Below are positions 7,362-18,122 of a DNA stretch of 64,000 nucleotides, one piece after another. The stretch comes from UBA668 sp041394605. GTDB lineage: Bacteria > Actinomycetota > Acidimicrobiia > Acidimicrobiales > Ilumatobacteraceae. Made by a program: the position numbers and the translations under genes. The stretch lies in contig JAWKHX010000008.1 of the NCBI GenBank assembly GCA_041394605.1, positions 62,001 through 126,000 of the forward strand, read 5' to 3'. Position 1 is the stretch's first letter. Every line of letters starts with the position of its first letter. Under the pieces are notes generated by a model that was not told the DNA's origin, made no database searches, and saw only the letters and a list, made by a program, of their open reading frames with translations.

Positions 7362-8066
7362 TCAGCGGCCGGCGGCTCGATTCGCCGGCGCCTTCTTCGC
7401 CGCGGCCTTCTTGGCCGGCGCCTTCTTGGCCGGGGCCTTCTTGGCTGGGGCCTTCTTGGCTGGGGCCTTCTTGGCCGGCGCCTTCTTCACTGCGGCCTTC
7501 TTCGCCGGGGCCGGGCTGGTGGCCGGCGGCGGGGGAGGGGGTGCGGCGGCAGGGGCGGCAGTGGACGGAGCATGGCCACCGCCGCGCAGCGCGGCCAACG
7601 GGCGCAGCCCGAACCAGCTCCCCGCGGTTTCGGCGATCTGGCCCAGCGGCTGCAGGCGCGCCGCGAGGTCGCCCAATGTCTCCATGAACCTGCCGAGATC
7701 GTTGGGCAGGGCGAGGATCGTGGGGTTGGACAGGGTCTCGGCGAAGCGTGTGAGCGTGGGCGCCACCTTGTCCACCGGCCCGCTGAGCTGCTCCACCATG
7801 GCGTCGGCCGCCTTGATGGTGCGGGTGACCTGCGGCACGAAGGCCTTGATCGGCTCCTCCACGGTGTCCAGCAGGCTGTTGACCCGCCAGGCCACCTGAT
7901 TCAGCTGCTCCATCGTGTCGTTGAAGCGCTCGACGCTGTCGAGGAACTGGGTGACCCCGCGCTGGAACTGCCCGATGGACTTGGAGATGCCCGACAGTGG
8001 GTTGCTCGTGCCGAGTAGCGCGAACAGGTCGCCGAGCCCGCCGGTGGTGCCGCTGGTGTCTGCCAT
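7362..8066 (-). CDS. Phasin-like helical protein with Lys-rich KAPAK-repeat tail
   Basis: A 234-residue protein with two distinct parts. Residues 20-145 are predicted helical and amphipathic with regular hydrophobic spacing (IGQFQRGVTQFLDSVERFN...), reminiscent of phasins, but I cannot assign a family. A Pro-rich linker (PPPPPP near 175) joins a basic tail of repeated PAKKA units (about residues 185-230), like the C-terminal tails of actinobacterial HU proteins and of PhaM. Such tails usually bind DNA or polyphosphate. The DNA repeat covers about 7380-7510. The start has TACGGT 6 nt upstream. Function unknown; a nucleoid or granule role is inference. Confidence 0.7.
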   Translation of the reverse strand: MADTSGTTGGLGDLFALLGTSNPLSGISKSIGQFQRGVTQFLDSVERFNDTMEQLNQVAWRVNSLLDTVEEPIKAFVPQVTRTIKAADAMVEQLSGPVDKVAPTLTRFAETLSNPTILALPNDLGRFMETLGDLAARLQPLGQIAETAGSWFGLRPLAALRGGGHAPSTAAPAAAPPPPPPATSPAPAKKAAVKKAPAKKAPAKKAPAKKAPAKKAPAKKAAAKKAPANRAAGR

Positions 8067-8072
8067 GGCGGC

Positions 8073-8078
8073 ACCGTA
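8073..8078 (-). promoter_or_regulatory. Leaderless -10 box of the KAPAK-tail gene
   Basis: TACGGT (minus strand) lies 6 nt before the ATG at 8066. Confidence 0.5.
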
Positions 8079-8090
8079 GCGCGGGCTGCG

Positions 8091-10943
<2,853 letters not shown>

Positions 10944-10993
10944 GAGGCCTCCTGGCGGCGCGCGCGGCTGGGTTCGGTTCCCCCGCTGTCGTG

Positions 10994-11173
10994 GTGCCTG
11001 AGAGCTTCTCCGCCGGCCGGCGCACCGGCATGGCAGATTTCCCCGTCGGCGAGCCGGTCGGGCCGGCTGCTTTCCAGCGTTGCCCACCCGGTCGGTCCGT
11101 TGGCCTGAGAGATTCCGGGAGGTTGCTCCTTCGGCGCCACCGTGCTGGCTGCACGGGGGCTCTCCCGGCCGGG
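10994..11173 (-). promoter_or_regulatory. Tandem glycine riboswitch upstream of gcvP
   Basis: Read on the minus strand, two aptamer-like units lie in series. The first (about 11173-11103) has GGGAGAG, the core GGCGCCGAAGGAGCAA and the closing AATCTCTCAGG. The second (about 11085-10994) has GCTGGAAAGC, the core GCCGACGGGGAAA and GCTCTCAGGC. Aptamer order, conserved cores and position before gcvP match the cooperative tandem glycine class, expected to switch gcvP on when glycine is abundant. About 50 nt separate the second aptamer from the GTG; no clear terminator helix is seen, so control may be at translation initiation. Confidence 0.88.
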
Positions 11174-11211
11174 TGTTGAGTGGCAGACCCAACGCTACCC
11201 CACGGGCGAAA

Positions 11212-11229
11212 TGAGTAGTCGATTACTCA
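11212..11229. promoter_or_regulatory. 18-nt palindrome in the gcvP/11290 intergenic region
   Basis: TGAGTAGTCGATTACTCA is an imperfect palindrome (16 of 18 positions symmetric) 60 nt before the 11290 gene. It looks like a dimeric repressor operator; no regulator is identified. Confidence 0.45.
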
Positions 11230-11289
11230 AGACCCTCGGGGCCCCGTGGCGCATGATCTCCCGCAACCGCTCGAACAAGGAGAGACCCG

Positions 11290-11691
11290 ATGGGCCTGTT
11301 CAAGGACATGAAGGACATGAAGAACGCGGTGGCAGCCGCCCCGGGCATGGTGAACCAGGCCCAGCAGATGGCCGCCAACGCCCAGGCGATGCAGGCCCAG
11401 ATGATGGCCCAGCAGCAGGCCGCGATGCAGCAGGTGCCGATGGCCAACCCGTCGATGGCGGCCCCTGGCGGCAACCTGGAGCCGATCGCCGGGGTGGATC
11501 TCACCACCTACGCCCGGATCGTGAAGGCGATCGCCCCGCTGAACTACGACCAGTCGGCGCTGCCCGGCATCGCCGCCACCCACGGCATCGACGGCGCCTC
11601 GTGGCAGGCCGCTCACGACGGCTGGAACGCCCGTATCCAGGGCGACCCCGGCGTGGCCCGGGCGTTCTCCGACGTGTACCGGACGGTCTGA
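11290..11691 (+). CDS. Hypothetical protein with Met/Gln-rich N terminus
   Basis: A 133-residue protein I cannot assign. It starts MGLFKDMKDMKNAV, continues with a helical Met/Gln/Ala-rich stretch (QAQQMAANAQAMQAQMMAQQQAAMQQ, about residues 22-55), then a compact domain (EPIAGVDLTTYARIVKAIAPLNYDQSALPGIAATHGID...W) of about 70 residues. A GGAGAG ribosome site precedes the ATG, unlike the leaderless majority here. One base separates it from the next gene, whose N terminus (MGFFKDLK) is clearly related, so they are probably co-expressed and may interact. No signal peptide or membrane segment is seen. Confidence 0.7.
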   Translation: MGLFKDMKDMKNAVAAAPGMVNQAQQMAANAQAMQAQMMAQQQAAMQQVPMANPSMAAPGGNLEPIAGVDLTTYARIVKAIAPLNYDQSALPGIAATHGIDGASWQAAHDGWNARIQGDPGVARAFSDVYRTV

Positions 11692-11692
11692 C

Positions 11693-12106
11693 ATGGGCTT
11701 CTTCAAGGACCTCAAGACGCTCAACAACCAGGCCAAGGACCTGCGCGAGCAGTACCCCGTGGACCAGCAGATCGCCAACGCCCAGGCCAGCATGGCCAAC
11801 GCGAACGCGATGATGGCTCAGATGGCCCAGGGCAGCATGGCCGCCACCAACGCCATGACCGCCGGGGTCGATGCCGTTGCCACCGTCACCGCCGCCCAGC
11901 AGACCGGGGCGATGATGAACTACAACCCGGTCGTCGAGTTGCAGCTGCTGGTCACCATGCCCAACGGCGTGCCGATGCCGGTGACCCGCCAGGAGATGGT
12001 GATGCAGATCCACCTCAGCCGCTGCCAGCCGGGCCAGCGGTTGAAGGTGAAGGTCAACCCGGCCAACCCCAACGAACTGTGGATCGACTGGGTCACCCCG
12101 GTCTGA
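11693..12106 (+). CDS. Hypothetical protein, N-terminally related to its upstream neighbour
   Basis: A 137-residue protein starting MGFFKDLKTLNNQAKDLRE, then an Ala/Met/Asn-rich helical region (about residues 28-70), like the gene before it. The C-terminal half (NPVVELQLLVTMPNGVPMPVTRQEMVMQIHLSRCQPGQRLKVKVNPANPNELWIDW) is a predicted all-beta domain; the GQ.L.V..NP.NP..L.IDW pattern recalls domains of membrane-associated SHOCT-type actinobacterial proteins, but I do not name a family. The different C-terminal domains after a shared N terminus suggest duplication with domain exchange. It lies 1 base downstream of the 11290 gene and faces the PLP gene at 12263. Confidence 0.7.
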   Translation: MGFFKDLKTLNNQAKDLREQYPVDQQIANAQASMANANAMMAQMAQGSMAATNAMTAGVDAVATVTAAQQTGAMMNYNPVVELQLLVTMPNGVPMPVTRQEMVMQIHLSRCQPGQRLKVKVNPANPNELWIDWVTPV

Positions 12107-12134
12107 CCACCCGAGATCCTTGACGGGAGCGGTT

Positions 12135-12175
12135 CACCGGTCCGGCGTGGCGGCCCCCCGCTGCGCCGGCCGGTG
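12135..12175 (+). terminator. GC-rich hairpin after the 11290-12106 gene pair
   Basis: Arms at 12135-12147 and 12164-12175 (CACCGG...CCGGTG type, one bulge) form a strong stem 29 nt after the stop. There is no T-run, so termination by this hairpin is uncertain. Confidence 0.35.
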
Positions 12176-12203
12176 AGCCGGATTTCTCCACCCTTCCCCT
12201 CCT

Positions 12204-12250
12204 CAAGTTGGCGTTCAGGTGCGGTAGGACCGCATCTCACCGCCAACTTG
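12204..12250 (+). repeat. 47-nt imperfect palindromic repeat, copy 1
   Basis: The element starts CAAGTTGGCG and ends CGCCAACTTG. Its reverse complement is identical over all 47 nt to the copy at 26358-26404. Arms pair over about 22 bp with three mismatches around a CC/GG centre. It lies between convergent genes, 12 nt from the stop of the 12263 gene, so it could also act as a transcript-end hairpin. Confidence 0.85.
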
Positions 12251-12262
12251 TGCCGCGTCGGG

Positions 12263-13510
12263 CTATTCGACGGTGCCGTAGGCGCCCTGGGCACCATGAC
12301 CGTGAGCGGCCTCCACCTCGGCGATGGCGGCACGCAGGTCGGCGACGAAGGTGGGGATCTTTCCCTGGTGCACGGCGTTGACGGTGCAGTGCAGCGAGGC
12401 GGGCGGCCCCTGGCGGTCCAGGTACCAGCCCCGGCGCCACAGCGCATCCGCCACGGCGAACACGTCCAGCGCGTCCGGGTCGGCGGCGCCGAAGGCCAGC
12501 AGGGTGGCCTGCGGCTCGGCGCGCAGCGACAGTTGGGGGATCTCGTTGATGGCCGCAGCCAACTCCTCGGCGGCGGCCCGCGCAGCGGCCGTGAGGCGCA
12601 GGTAGCCCTCGTCACCCAGGTAGTGCAGCACGGCCCAGGCGGCGGCCCACGGCCCACCACTCTTGGTGCCCAGCACGGCGCTGGAGCCGTAGACGCCACC
12701 CAGCCAGTTGTCCGTCACGAACGTCTGGTCGGCCCGCAGGCGCTTGTCGCGATGCATGATCACCGACGCTCCCTTCGCCGTGTAGCCGTACTTGTGGAGG
12801 TCCACCGAGATGCTGGTGACACCGGGCACGGAGAAGTTCCACGGCGGGATGTCGTGGCCGAGGCGCGCCAGGTAGGTGAGGGTGACGCCGCCCATGCAGG
12901 CGTCCACATGGCAGTTGATGTCGCGCTCGGCGGCGAGCGCGGCGATCTCGGCGATGGGGTCCACCACACCCTGCGGATACTGCGGTGCCGAGCCCACCAC
13001 CAGCACGGTGTTGTCGTCGATGGCCGCGGCCATGGCATCCGCATCGGCCCACCAGTCGTCGCGCACCGGGACCCGGCGACTCTCGAGGCCGAAGTAGTAG
13101 CAGCCCTTCTCGAACGCGGCGTGGGCACTGGCGGGCAGCACGATGTTCGGGCGTTCCACATTGCGTTCGCGACGACCGCGCTGGCGGGCGGCCTTCACCG
13201 CCATCAGCAAGCTCTCGGTGCCGCCGGTGGTGAGGAAGCCGGCGCCCTGCGTGCCGGCCTGCAGCCAGTCGGCGACGATGCCGCAGACCTCGGTTTGCAG
13301 GCGGCGCAGGCTGGGGAAGGCGTCGGTGTTCAGCGCGTTCTCCGTGGCGAAGCGGCGGTAGGCCTCTTCGGCCAGCGCCACCACGTCCTCGCCGGCGTTG
13401 TAGGCAAGCGTGAACGCGTGACCGTCGCGCCAGCGCACGTCGCGCTCTTTGAACGAGTCCAGTTGGCCCAGTACGTCGTCGCGGGTGATGCCATGTTCCG
13501 GAAGCGCCAT
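12263..13510 (-). CDS. PLP-dependent group II decarboxylase / sphingosine-phosphate-lyase-like protein
   Basis: A 415-residue fold-type I PLP enzyme. Family motifs are FLTTGGTESLLMAVKAAR (phosphate-binding region, near residue 95), HVDACMGG (Asp contacting the pyridine nitrogen) and the Schiff-base lysine in SVDLHKYGYTAKG near residue 245. The DLHKYGY block is closer to sphingosine-1-phosphate lyase than to classical glutamate decarboxylase. Substrate is therefore undecided: a long-chain phospho-base or an amino acid. The ATG at 13510 has TACGGT 8 nt upstream. It is divergent from a class V aminotransferase gene over only 60 bases, suggesting shared control. Confidence 0.83.
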   Translation of the reverse strand: MALPEHGITRDDVLGQLDSFKERDVRWRDGHAFTLAYNAGEDVVALAEEAYRRFATENALNTDAFPSLRRLQTEVCGIVADWLQAGTQGAGFLTTGGTESLLMAVKAARQRGRRERNVERPNIVLPASAHAAFEKGCYYFGLESRRVPVRDDWWADADAMAAAIDDNTVLVVGSAPQYPQGVVDPIAEIAALAAERDINCHVDACMGGVTLTYLARLGHDIPPWNFSVPGVTSISVDLHKYGYTAKGASVIMHRDKRLRADQTFVTDNWLGGVYGSSAVLGTKSGGPWAAAWAVLHYLGDEGYLRLTAAARAAAEELAAAINEIPQLSLRAEPQATLLAFGAADPDALDVFAVADALWRRGWYLDRQGPPASLHCTVNAVHQGKIPTFVADLRAAIAEVEAAHGHGAQGAYGTVE

Positions 13511-13518
13511 GGCCGTGC

Positions 13519-13524
13519 ACCGTA
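13519..13524 (-). promoter_or_regulatory. Leaderless -10 box of the SPL-like gene
   Basis: TACGGT (minus strand) lies 8 nt before the ATG at 13510. Confidence 0.5.
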
Positions 13525-13556
13525 CAACGTGGCCTCCACCGGGGCGGGCCGGGCGG

Positions 13557-13562
13557 TACCGT
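13557..13562 (+). promoter_or_regulatory. Leaderless -10 box of the class V aminotransferase gene
   Basis: TACCGT lies 8 nt before the GTG at 13571 and about 33 nt from the divergent box. Confidence 0.5.
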
Positions 13563-13570
13563 TTCCCGCC

Positions 13571-14731
13571 GTGCCACTGCCCATTCCCACACGTGCCGAC
13601 TTCCTGCTGGACCCCGACCTGGTGTTCCTCAACCACGGCTCGTTCGGTGCCGTTCCGCGAGTGGTGCAAGAGGCCTACGAGCACCTGCAGCGCGAGATGG
13701 AGCGCAACCCGGTGGAGTGGCTGGCCCGCTGCTCGGACGACCTGCTCGGCGAGGCCCGCGCCCGCGTGGCAACCTTCGTGGGGGCATCGGCGGACGACCT
13801 GGTCTTCTTCCCGAATCCGACCACCGGCATCAACATGGTGGTGCACAGCCTGCGCCTGCGGCCGGGCGATCAGGTGGTGTCCACCGACCACGAGTACGGG
13901 GCGATGATCCGCACCTGGCGCAAGTACACCGCCGAGGCCGGCGCCGAGTGGATTCCCGTGGAGATCCCCCTCCCGGTCACCACGGAGGCGGACTTCGTGG
14001 AGCGGGTGTGGAGTGCCGTCACCGAGCGCACGCGGGTGCTGTTCCTCAGCCACATCACCAGTGCCACGGCGCTGGTGTTCCCCGTGGCGGAACTGTGCCG
14101 CCGTGCCCGGGCGGCCGGCATCCTCACCATCGTGGACGGGGCGCACGTGCCCAACCACATCCCTCTGGACATCGGTGCGCTGGACTGCGACGTGTATGCC
14201 GGGGCACTCAACAAGTGGGTGTGCGCGCCCAAGGGCAGCGCCTTCGTGTGGGCCCGGCCCGAGGTGCAGCAGTGGCTGCAACCGCTGGTGGTCAGTTGGG
14301 GCTGGGAGAGCGACCATCCGGGCCCGTCGCAGTTCGTGGACCATCATCAGTGGCAGGGCACGCGGGACCTGTCGCCCTTCCTCGCCGTTCCCGCCGCGCT
14401 GGACTTCGTGGCGGCGCACGACTGGGCGGCGGTGCGGGCCGAGAGCCACCGGCTGGCCGTCGCCATGAGGGATGCGGCGAACGCCCACACCGGTCTGCCG
14501 GCGCTCAGCGGGGGAGGGGAGTGGCTGGGCCAGATGGCCGCCATCCACCTGCCGGAGGGTACCGATGTGGCCGAGTTCCAGGCCCGCCTGTTCCAGCGCC
14601 ACCGCGTGGAGGTGCCGTGTTCGATGTGGAACGGCCGTCCGTTGCTGCGGGTGAGCTGCAACGCGCACACGTCGGACGCAGACGTCGAGGCATTGACGGC
14701 GGCGATCAGCGCCGAACTGCCGGCTGGCTGA
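13571..14731 (+). CDS. Class V aminotransferase, isopenicillin-N-epimerase-like
   Basis: A 386-residue PLP enzyme. It opens FLLDPDLVFLNHGSFGAVPR, typical of isopenicillin N epimerase-like/cysteine desulfurase-like proteins, continues with FFPNPTTGINMVVHSL, and has DGAHVPNHIPLDI (Asp contacting PLP) and the lysine in AGALNKWVCAPKGSAF near residue 215. No conserved desulfurase Cys loop is evident, so epimerase, lyase or aminotransferase chemistry is possible. GTG at 13571 is selected by the -10 box spacing; the longer frame upstream runs antisense through the neighbouring gene. It is divergent from another PLP enzyme and is followed after 8 bases by a transporter gene. Confidence 0.85.
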   Translation: MPLPIPTRADFLLDPDLVFLNHGSFGAVPRVVQEAYEHLQREMERNPVEWLARCSDDLLGEARARVATFVGASADDLVFFPNPTTGINMVVHSLRLRPGDQVVSTDHEYGAMIRTWRKYTAEAGAEWIPVEIPLPVTTEADFVERVWSAVTERTRVLFLSHITSATALVFPVAELCRRARAAGILTIVDGAHVPNHIPLDIGALDCDVYAGALNKWVCAPKGSAFVWARPEVQQWLQPLVVSWGWESDHPGPSQFVDHHQWQGTRDLSPFLAVPAALDFVAAHDWAAVRAESHRLAVAMRDAANAHTGLPALSGGGEWLGQMAAIHLPEGTDVAEFQARLFQRHRVEVPCSMWNGRPLLRVSCNAHTSDADVEALTAAISAELPAG

Positions 14732-14739
14732 GGTTCGCC

Positions 14740-15579
14740 GTGGGTGTGGCGCTAGTGCTCGCGGTCGCGACCGCCATCCTCCTGGGTGTGTCGGACTTCT
14801 TCGCCGCCCGGGCGGCCCGCACGGTGCCGGCCATCACGGTCACGCGCACGGCGGTGCTCACCAGCCTGGTCCTGTCGCCGCTGCTCCTGTTGGTGGTGGA
14901 TTCCGAATTCCTGGCGCACGACATGGTGCTCGGCGCGGTGTCCGGCCTTTTCATGGTGGGTGGCCTGGCCCTGCTCTACCAGGGCTACGCCGTGGCCCGA
15001 ATGGGGATCGTCGCCCCGCTGTCGTCCGTGCTCATCGCCCTGGTGCCGGTGGTCTGGGACCTCCTGCACGGCGTGCGCCCGGGGCCACTGGCTGCGGTGG
15101 GAATGGCCGCGGGTGCGGTCGCCCTGGTGCTCACGTCGTACACGTCGTCGGACCAGGGGAGTGCCGTCATGGGGGCGATCCTCGGGGTCACCAGCGGCGC
15201 GATGTTCGGAACGGCCTTCACGGTGATGGGTGAGATCTCCGACGCTGCCGGCCTGGCCCCCGTGGGCATCCAGCGGGTGGCTGGCCTGGTGCTGCTCGGC
15301 GGGATGGCACTCGCCCGGCCGGAGCCGCTGCTCGCTCCGGCGGGCATCGGGCGGCGGTACGCGATCGGTGCGGGCGTTCCGGCGGTGATGGCCATCGGGG
15401 CGCTGCAGTTGGCGTTCCAGAAGGGCTCGTCCGGCCCGGTGGCCGTCGCCAGTTCCCAGTTCGCCACAGTGGCCGTGCTGCTGGCGGTGACGTTCAACCG
15501 GGAGCGGATGCGCTGGTGGCAGGCCGTCGGCGTCAGCCTCACCGCGGTGGCGGTCGCCCTCATCGCCGCCGGCAGCTAG
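14740..15579 (+). CDS. EamA/DMT-type transporter
   Basis: A 279-residue membrane protein with about ten hydrophobic helices in two repeats, the layout of EamA drug/metabolite transporters. Recognisable segments are ILLGVSDFFAARAAR near the start, ALLYQGYAVARMGIVAPLSSVLIALVPVVWDL at the end of repeat 1 and FQKGSSGPVAVASSQFATVAVLLAVTFNRERM at the end of repeat 2. GTG at 14740 is the most likely start, 8 bases after the aminotransferase stop; GTG at 14746 and 14755 are alternatives. Co-transcription suggests it moves a substrate or product of that enzyme, which is inference. Confidence 0.82.
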   Translation: MGVALVLAVATAILLGVSDFFAARAARTVPAITVTRTAVLTSLVLSPLLLLVVDSEFLAHDMVLGAVSGLFMVGGLALLYQGYAVARMGIVAPLSSVLIALVPVVWDLLHGVRPGPLAAVGMAAGAVALVLTSYTSSDQGSAVMGAILGVTSGAMFGTAFTVMGEISDAAGLAPVGIQRVAGLVLLGGMALARPEPLLAPAGIGRRYAIGAGVPAVMAIGALQLAFQKGSSGPVAVASSQFATVAVLLAVTFNRERMRWWQAVGVSLTAVAVALIAAGS

Positions 15580-15682
15580 AGCTCGGCCCGCCAACCTGTC
15601 CCGCGCTGTGTGTCAAGCCCGCCGACGCGTCGTGCCTGGTCACAGCTCGACAGCCTTCACGTAAAGGCGGAGTTGGCCGGGG

Positions 15683-15688
15683 TAGCGT
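15683..15688 (+). promoter_or_regulatory. Leaderless -10 box of the FKBP gene
   Basis: TAGCGT lies 7 nt before the ATG at 15696. Confidence 0.55.
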
Positions 15689-15695
15689 GCCAGGC

Positions 15696-16067
15696 ATGCC
15701 TGAGAAGCCCGTCATCACCATTCCCGAGGGCGAGCCGCCCACCGACCTGCTGATCGAGGACGAGGTGGTCGGCGACGGCGACGAGGCCACCATCGGCAAG
15801 CGCGTGATCGTCCACTACGCCGGGGTGGCGTGGAGCAACGGCAGGGAGTTCGATGCGAGCTGGAACCGCGGCGACACGTTCGACTTCCGCCTCGGCGCCC
15901 GCGAGGTCATCGAGGGCTGGGACCGCGGCGTGAAGGGCATGAAGGTCGGCGGCCGGCGCCGGCTGACGATCCCGCCGGACCTGGGCTACGGCAGCCGCGG
16001 CGCCGGCGGCGTCATCAAGGGCGGCGAGACGCTGGTGTTCGTGGTCGACCTCGTGGCGGTTCGCTGA
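15696..16067 (+). CDS. FKBP-type peptidyl-prolyl cis-trans isomerase
   Basis: A 123-residue, single-domain FKBP that speeds proline isomerisation during folding. The fold is clear: VIVHYAGVAWSNGREFDASWNRGDTFDFRLGA, then VIEGWDRGVKGMKVGGRRRLTIPPDLGYGSRGAGG and VFVVDLVAV. Residues of the active-site pocket (Tyr, Phe-Asp, Val-Ile, Trp) are all present. No signal peptide is seen, so it is cytoplasmic. The start is fixed by TAGCGT 7 nt upstream. It stands alone and converges on the SHMT-like gene, whose end is 12 bases away. Confidence 0.93.
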   Translation: MPEKPVITIPEGEPPTDLLIEDEVVGDGDEATIGKRVIVHYAGVAWSNGREFDASWNRGDTFDFRLGAREVIEGWDRGVKGMKVGGRRRLTIPPDLGYGSRGAGGVIKGGETLVFVVDLVAVR

Positions 16068-16079
16068 CACGAACCGCGC

Positions 16080-17368
16080 TCAGCGGACGAAGTGGACGGT
16101 CGGGAAGCGTGACTTGAGTGCGGTCGTGCGCAGCGCGACCGCGGCGGGGTCGCCGCGCAGCGCGCGCCATGGATCAGCGACGCCAGTTCCGTCATGACGA
16201 AAGTGTCCATACCCCAGCGGGTGGCCTCGCTGGTGCCGAGCCGCAGCCCCTCACCGTCGGGAAGGCCGATTGCCGAGGCCAGCAGGTTGGCCTGCCGCAG
16301 CCGCTGCGCCGCGGCATCCCCGCCGCCCCATTCGGCAGCCCGCAGCGCCAGCTGGTGCGACACGGTGTGGCCGAGGGGAGTGGCCACCACTGGCAGACCC
16401 TGCCGCTCCAATTCGGCGGCGAGCGCCTGGGCGTTGGCCACCATCGCCTCCGCGTAGGCCCGCCCGTACTCCTGCCAGTCCAGCAGCGACAGGGCCAGCG
16501 CGGCGGCGATGCTGGCGTCGTAGTTGGCGGTGAGGCCCGGGTGGGCGATGGCGTCGATCCGCTCGGCGAGCCCCGCGTCGTTGGTGAGCACCAACCCGCC
16601 CGCCGGGCCGCCGAGGCTCTTGTAGGTGCTCATCGAGAGCAGATCGGCGCCCTCGGTGAGCGGGTTGGGCCACACCCCACCGGCCAGCAGGCCGCTGACG
16701 TGGGCGGCGTCGTACATCACCTTCGCCCCGTGGCCGTGGGCGATCTCGGCCACCTCGCGCACCGGATGCGGCGCCAGGTTCAGGCTGCCGCCGACGGTGA
16801 CCAGCGCGGGCTGCACGTCGGCCACGAGCCTGGCCAGACCCTCGACGTCGATCGTGTAGCGCGCCGCGTCGATCGGGGCGTGGTGGATCCGCAGCCCGTA
16901 CAGCCCGGCGGCACCACGTTCATGATGAGTCACATGACCGGCGACGGAGGGCGGCGGCACCACGACGGCATCACCAGGCCGGCACGTGGCCATGAAGCAG
17001 TACAGGTTGCCGATCGCACCGGAGGGCACCCGCACCTCGGCGTACCCGGCGCCGAACACCCGGGTGGCCAACTCCATCGCCAGCACCTCCATCTCCTCGA
17101 TCGCCTCCAGCCCCGTCTCGTACTTGGCGCCCGGCCAGCCGAGGCTGGGTCGGGACGACAGGCCGGCGGCCAGCACGGCCTCCGCCCGCGGATTCATCAC
17201 GTTGGCAGCGGGGTCCAGATTGATGCACTCGGCCTCGTGGATCTGCCGGTTGCGTGCCACGGCGGTGTGCAGCAGGGCGTCCAGACCGTCCGCGTCCTGG
17301 CCGGCGATCATCGAGTGGATCTCCGCTTCGCGTGCCTGCGCCGCCGCGCTGAGCCAGTTCCTCGTCAC
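16080..17368 (-). CDS. Serine hydroxymethyltransferase-like PLP enzyme (frameshifted near 3' end)
   Basis: A roughly 428-residue SHMT-family protein. EIHSMIAGQDADGLDALL..., ECINLDPAANVMNPRAEAVLAAGLSSRPSLGWPG...YETG and MYDAAHVSGLLAGG follow the family, but the lysine segment is MSTYKSLGGPAGG instead of the usual TTTTHKTLRGPRGG, so this is a divergent branch and may not be the main GlyA. In the GC repeat at 16155-16171 the frame breaks: after LASLIHGA the proper C terminus (RGDPAAVALRTTALKSRF..., stop at 16080) is in another frame. A 1- or 2-base error is likely. GTG at 17368 overlaps the RDD gene stop (GTGA). Confidence 0.8.
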
Positions 17369-18111
17369 TCCGCCATTGTGGCCGACGGGCGGCTGCGCAC
17401 CCAGATGCCCGGCCCTGCAGCACTGCGTTCCACCACCAGCGTGCCGGCAAGGCGGTCGTGCAGCCCGCGCAGATCGGCAAGGATCGGCGCGTCCACGGCC
17501 AGCATCGCCAGCGCGACCAGGTCTCCGGGTGCGTGCACCGCGATGCCGACCGCCAGCGGGGCTGCCGTCACCGCCCAGCGCAGAAGGGCGGGGAGCAACG
17601 AAGGTGCCCGCAGTGCCGTTGCCGACACCACCCTCAGCCCGGTCCACAGCTTGCCGAGCGTCCAGCCGTAGGTCACCGTCGGCAGGGCATAGACCGCGGC
17701 GTGGAGGGCCACCACCACCCATGGCACGGCGCCGGCCTTCAGTGCCAGCAGCGCGGGCACGGCCAGGAGCAGCGCATCCACCGCACCTGCAGCCAGGCGG
17801 CGATACCGGGTGGCCTGGCGGCGTCCATCACGCAGGGGCGGCCGCGACGGTGGCACCAGCGGCCCGAGGCCGCGGCGCAGCGACGGATCGTCGTCCTCGT
17901 CGGGCGGCGGGCCGTCGCCGGCCAGCACCCAGCGCATCGCGTCGTCCACCTCCTGACGATGGCCCGCGGCCACCACCAGTTCGTCGCCGGTGATCGCGGC
18001 CGGCACCTCACCGGCCCGCAGCACGCTGTGGAGCAGCCGCACCTGATCCGGCCGCAAGTGACGCACCGCCACCCGCTGCGGCGCTGGGTGGGCGTCGGAG
18101 CCGGTGCCCAT
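17365..18111 (-). CDS. RDD family membrane protein
   Basis: A 248-residue protein. Residues 1-70 form a soluble part (VRLLHSVLRAGEVPAAITGDELVVAAG) that resembles DUF2007-type signal-transducing domains. The C-terminal part is an RDD domain with three or four membrane helices, starting ATRYRRLAAGAVDALLL and ending with the diagnostic GLHDRLAGTLVV. RDD proteins are linked to transport or antiporter activity, without a defined substrate here. Its stop overlaps the SHMT-like start, and it begins 11 bases after the endopeptidase gene, forming one operon. Confidence 0.82.
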   Translation of the reverse strand: MGTGSDAHPAPQRVAVRHLRPDQVRLLHSVLRAGEVPAAITGDELVVAAGHRQEVDDAMRWVLAGDGPPPDEDDDPSLRRGLGPLVPPSRPPLRDGRRQATRYRRLAAGAVDALLLAVPALLALKAGAVPWVVVALHAAVYALPTVTYGWTLGKLWTGLRVVSATALRAPSLLPALLRWAVTAAPLAVGIAVHAPGDLVALAMLAVDAPILADLRGLHDRLAGTLVVERSAAGPGIWVRSRPSATMAE

Positions 18112-18122
18112 CGGGCGGGGCC

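Noticed and set aside
12173..14731. Aminotransferase gene starting at 12173 (852 codons)
   Set aside because: Everything before 13571 is antisense to the SPL-like gene. The class V homology starts at the GTG with its own -10 box.
15986..16080. SHMT-like protein extended past 16080 into the FKBP gene
   Set aside because: The extension is Ser/Arg-rich noise. The family C terminus and stop lie in the neighbouring frame, so a local indel explains it better.
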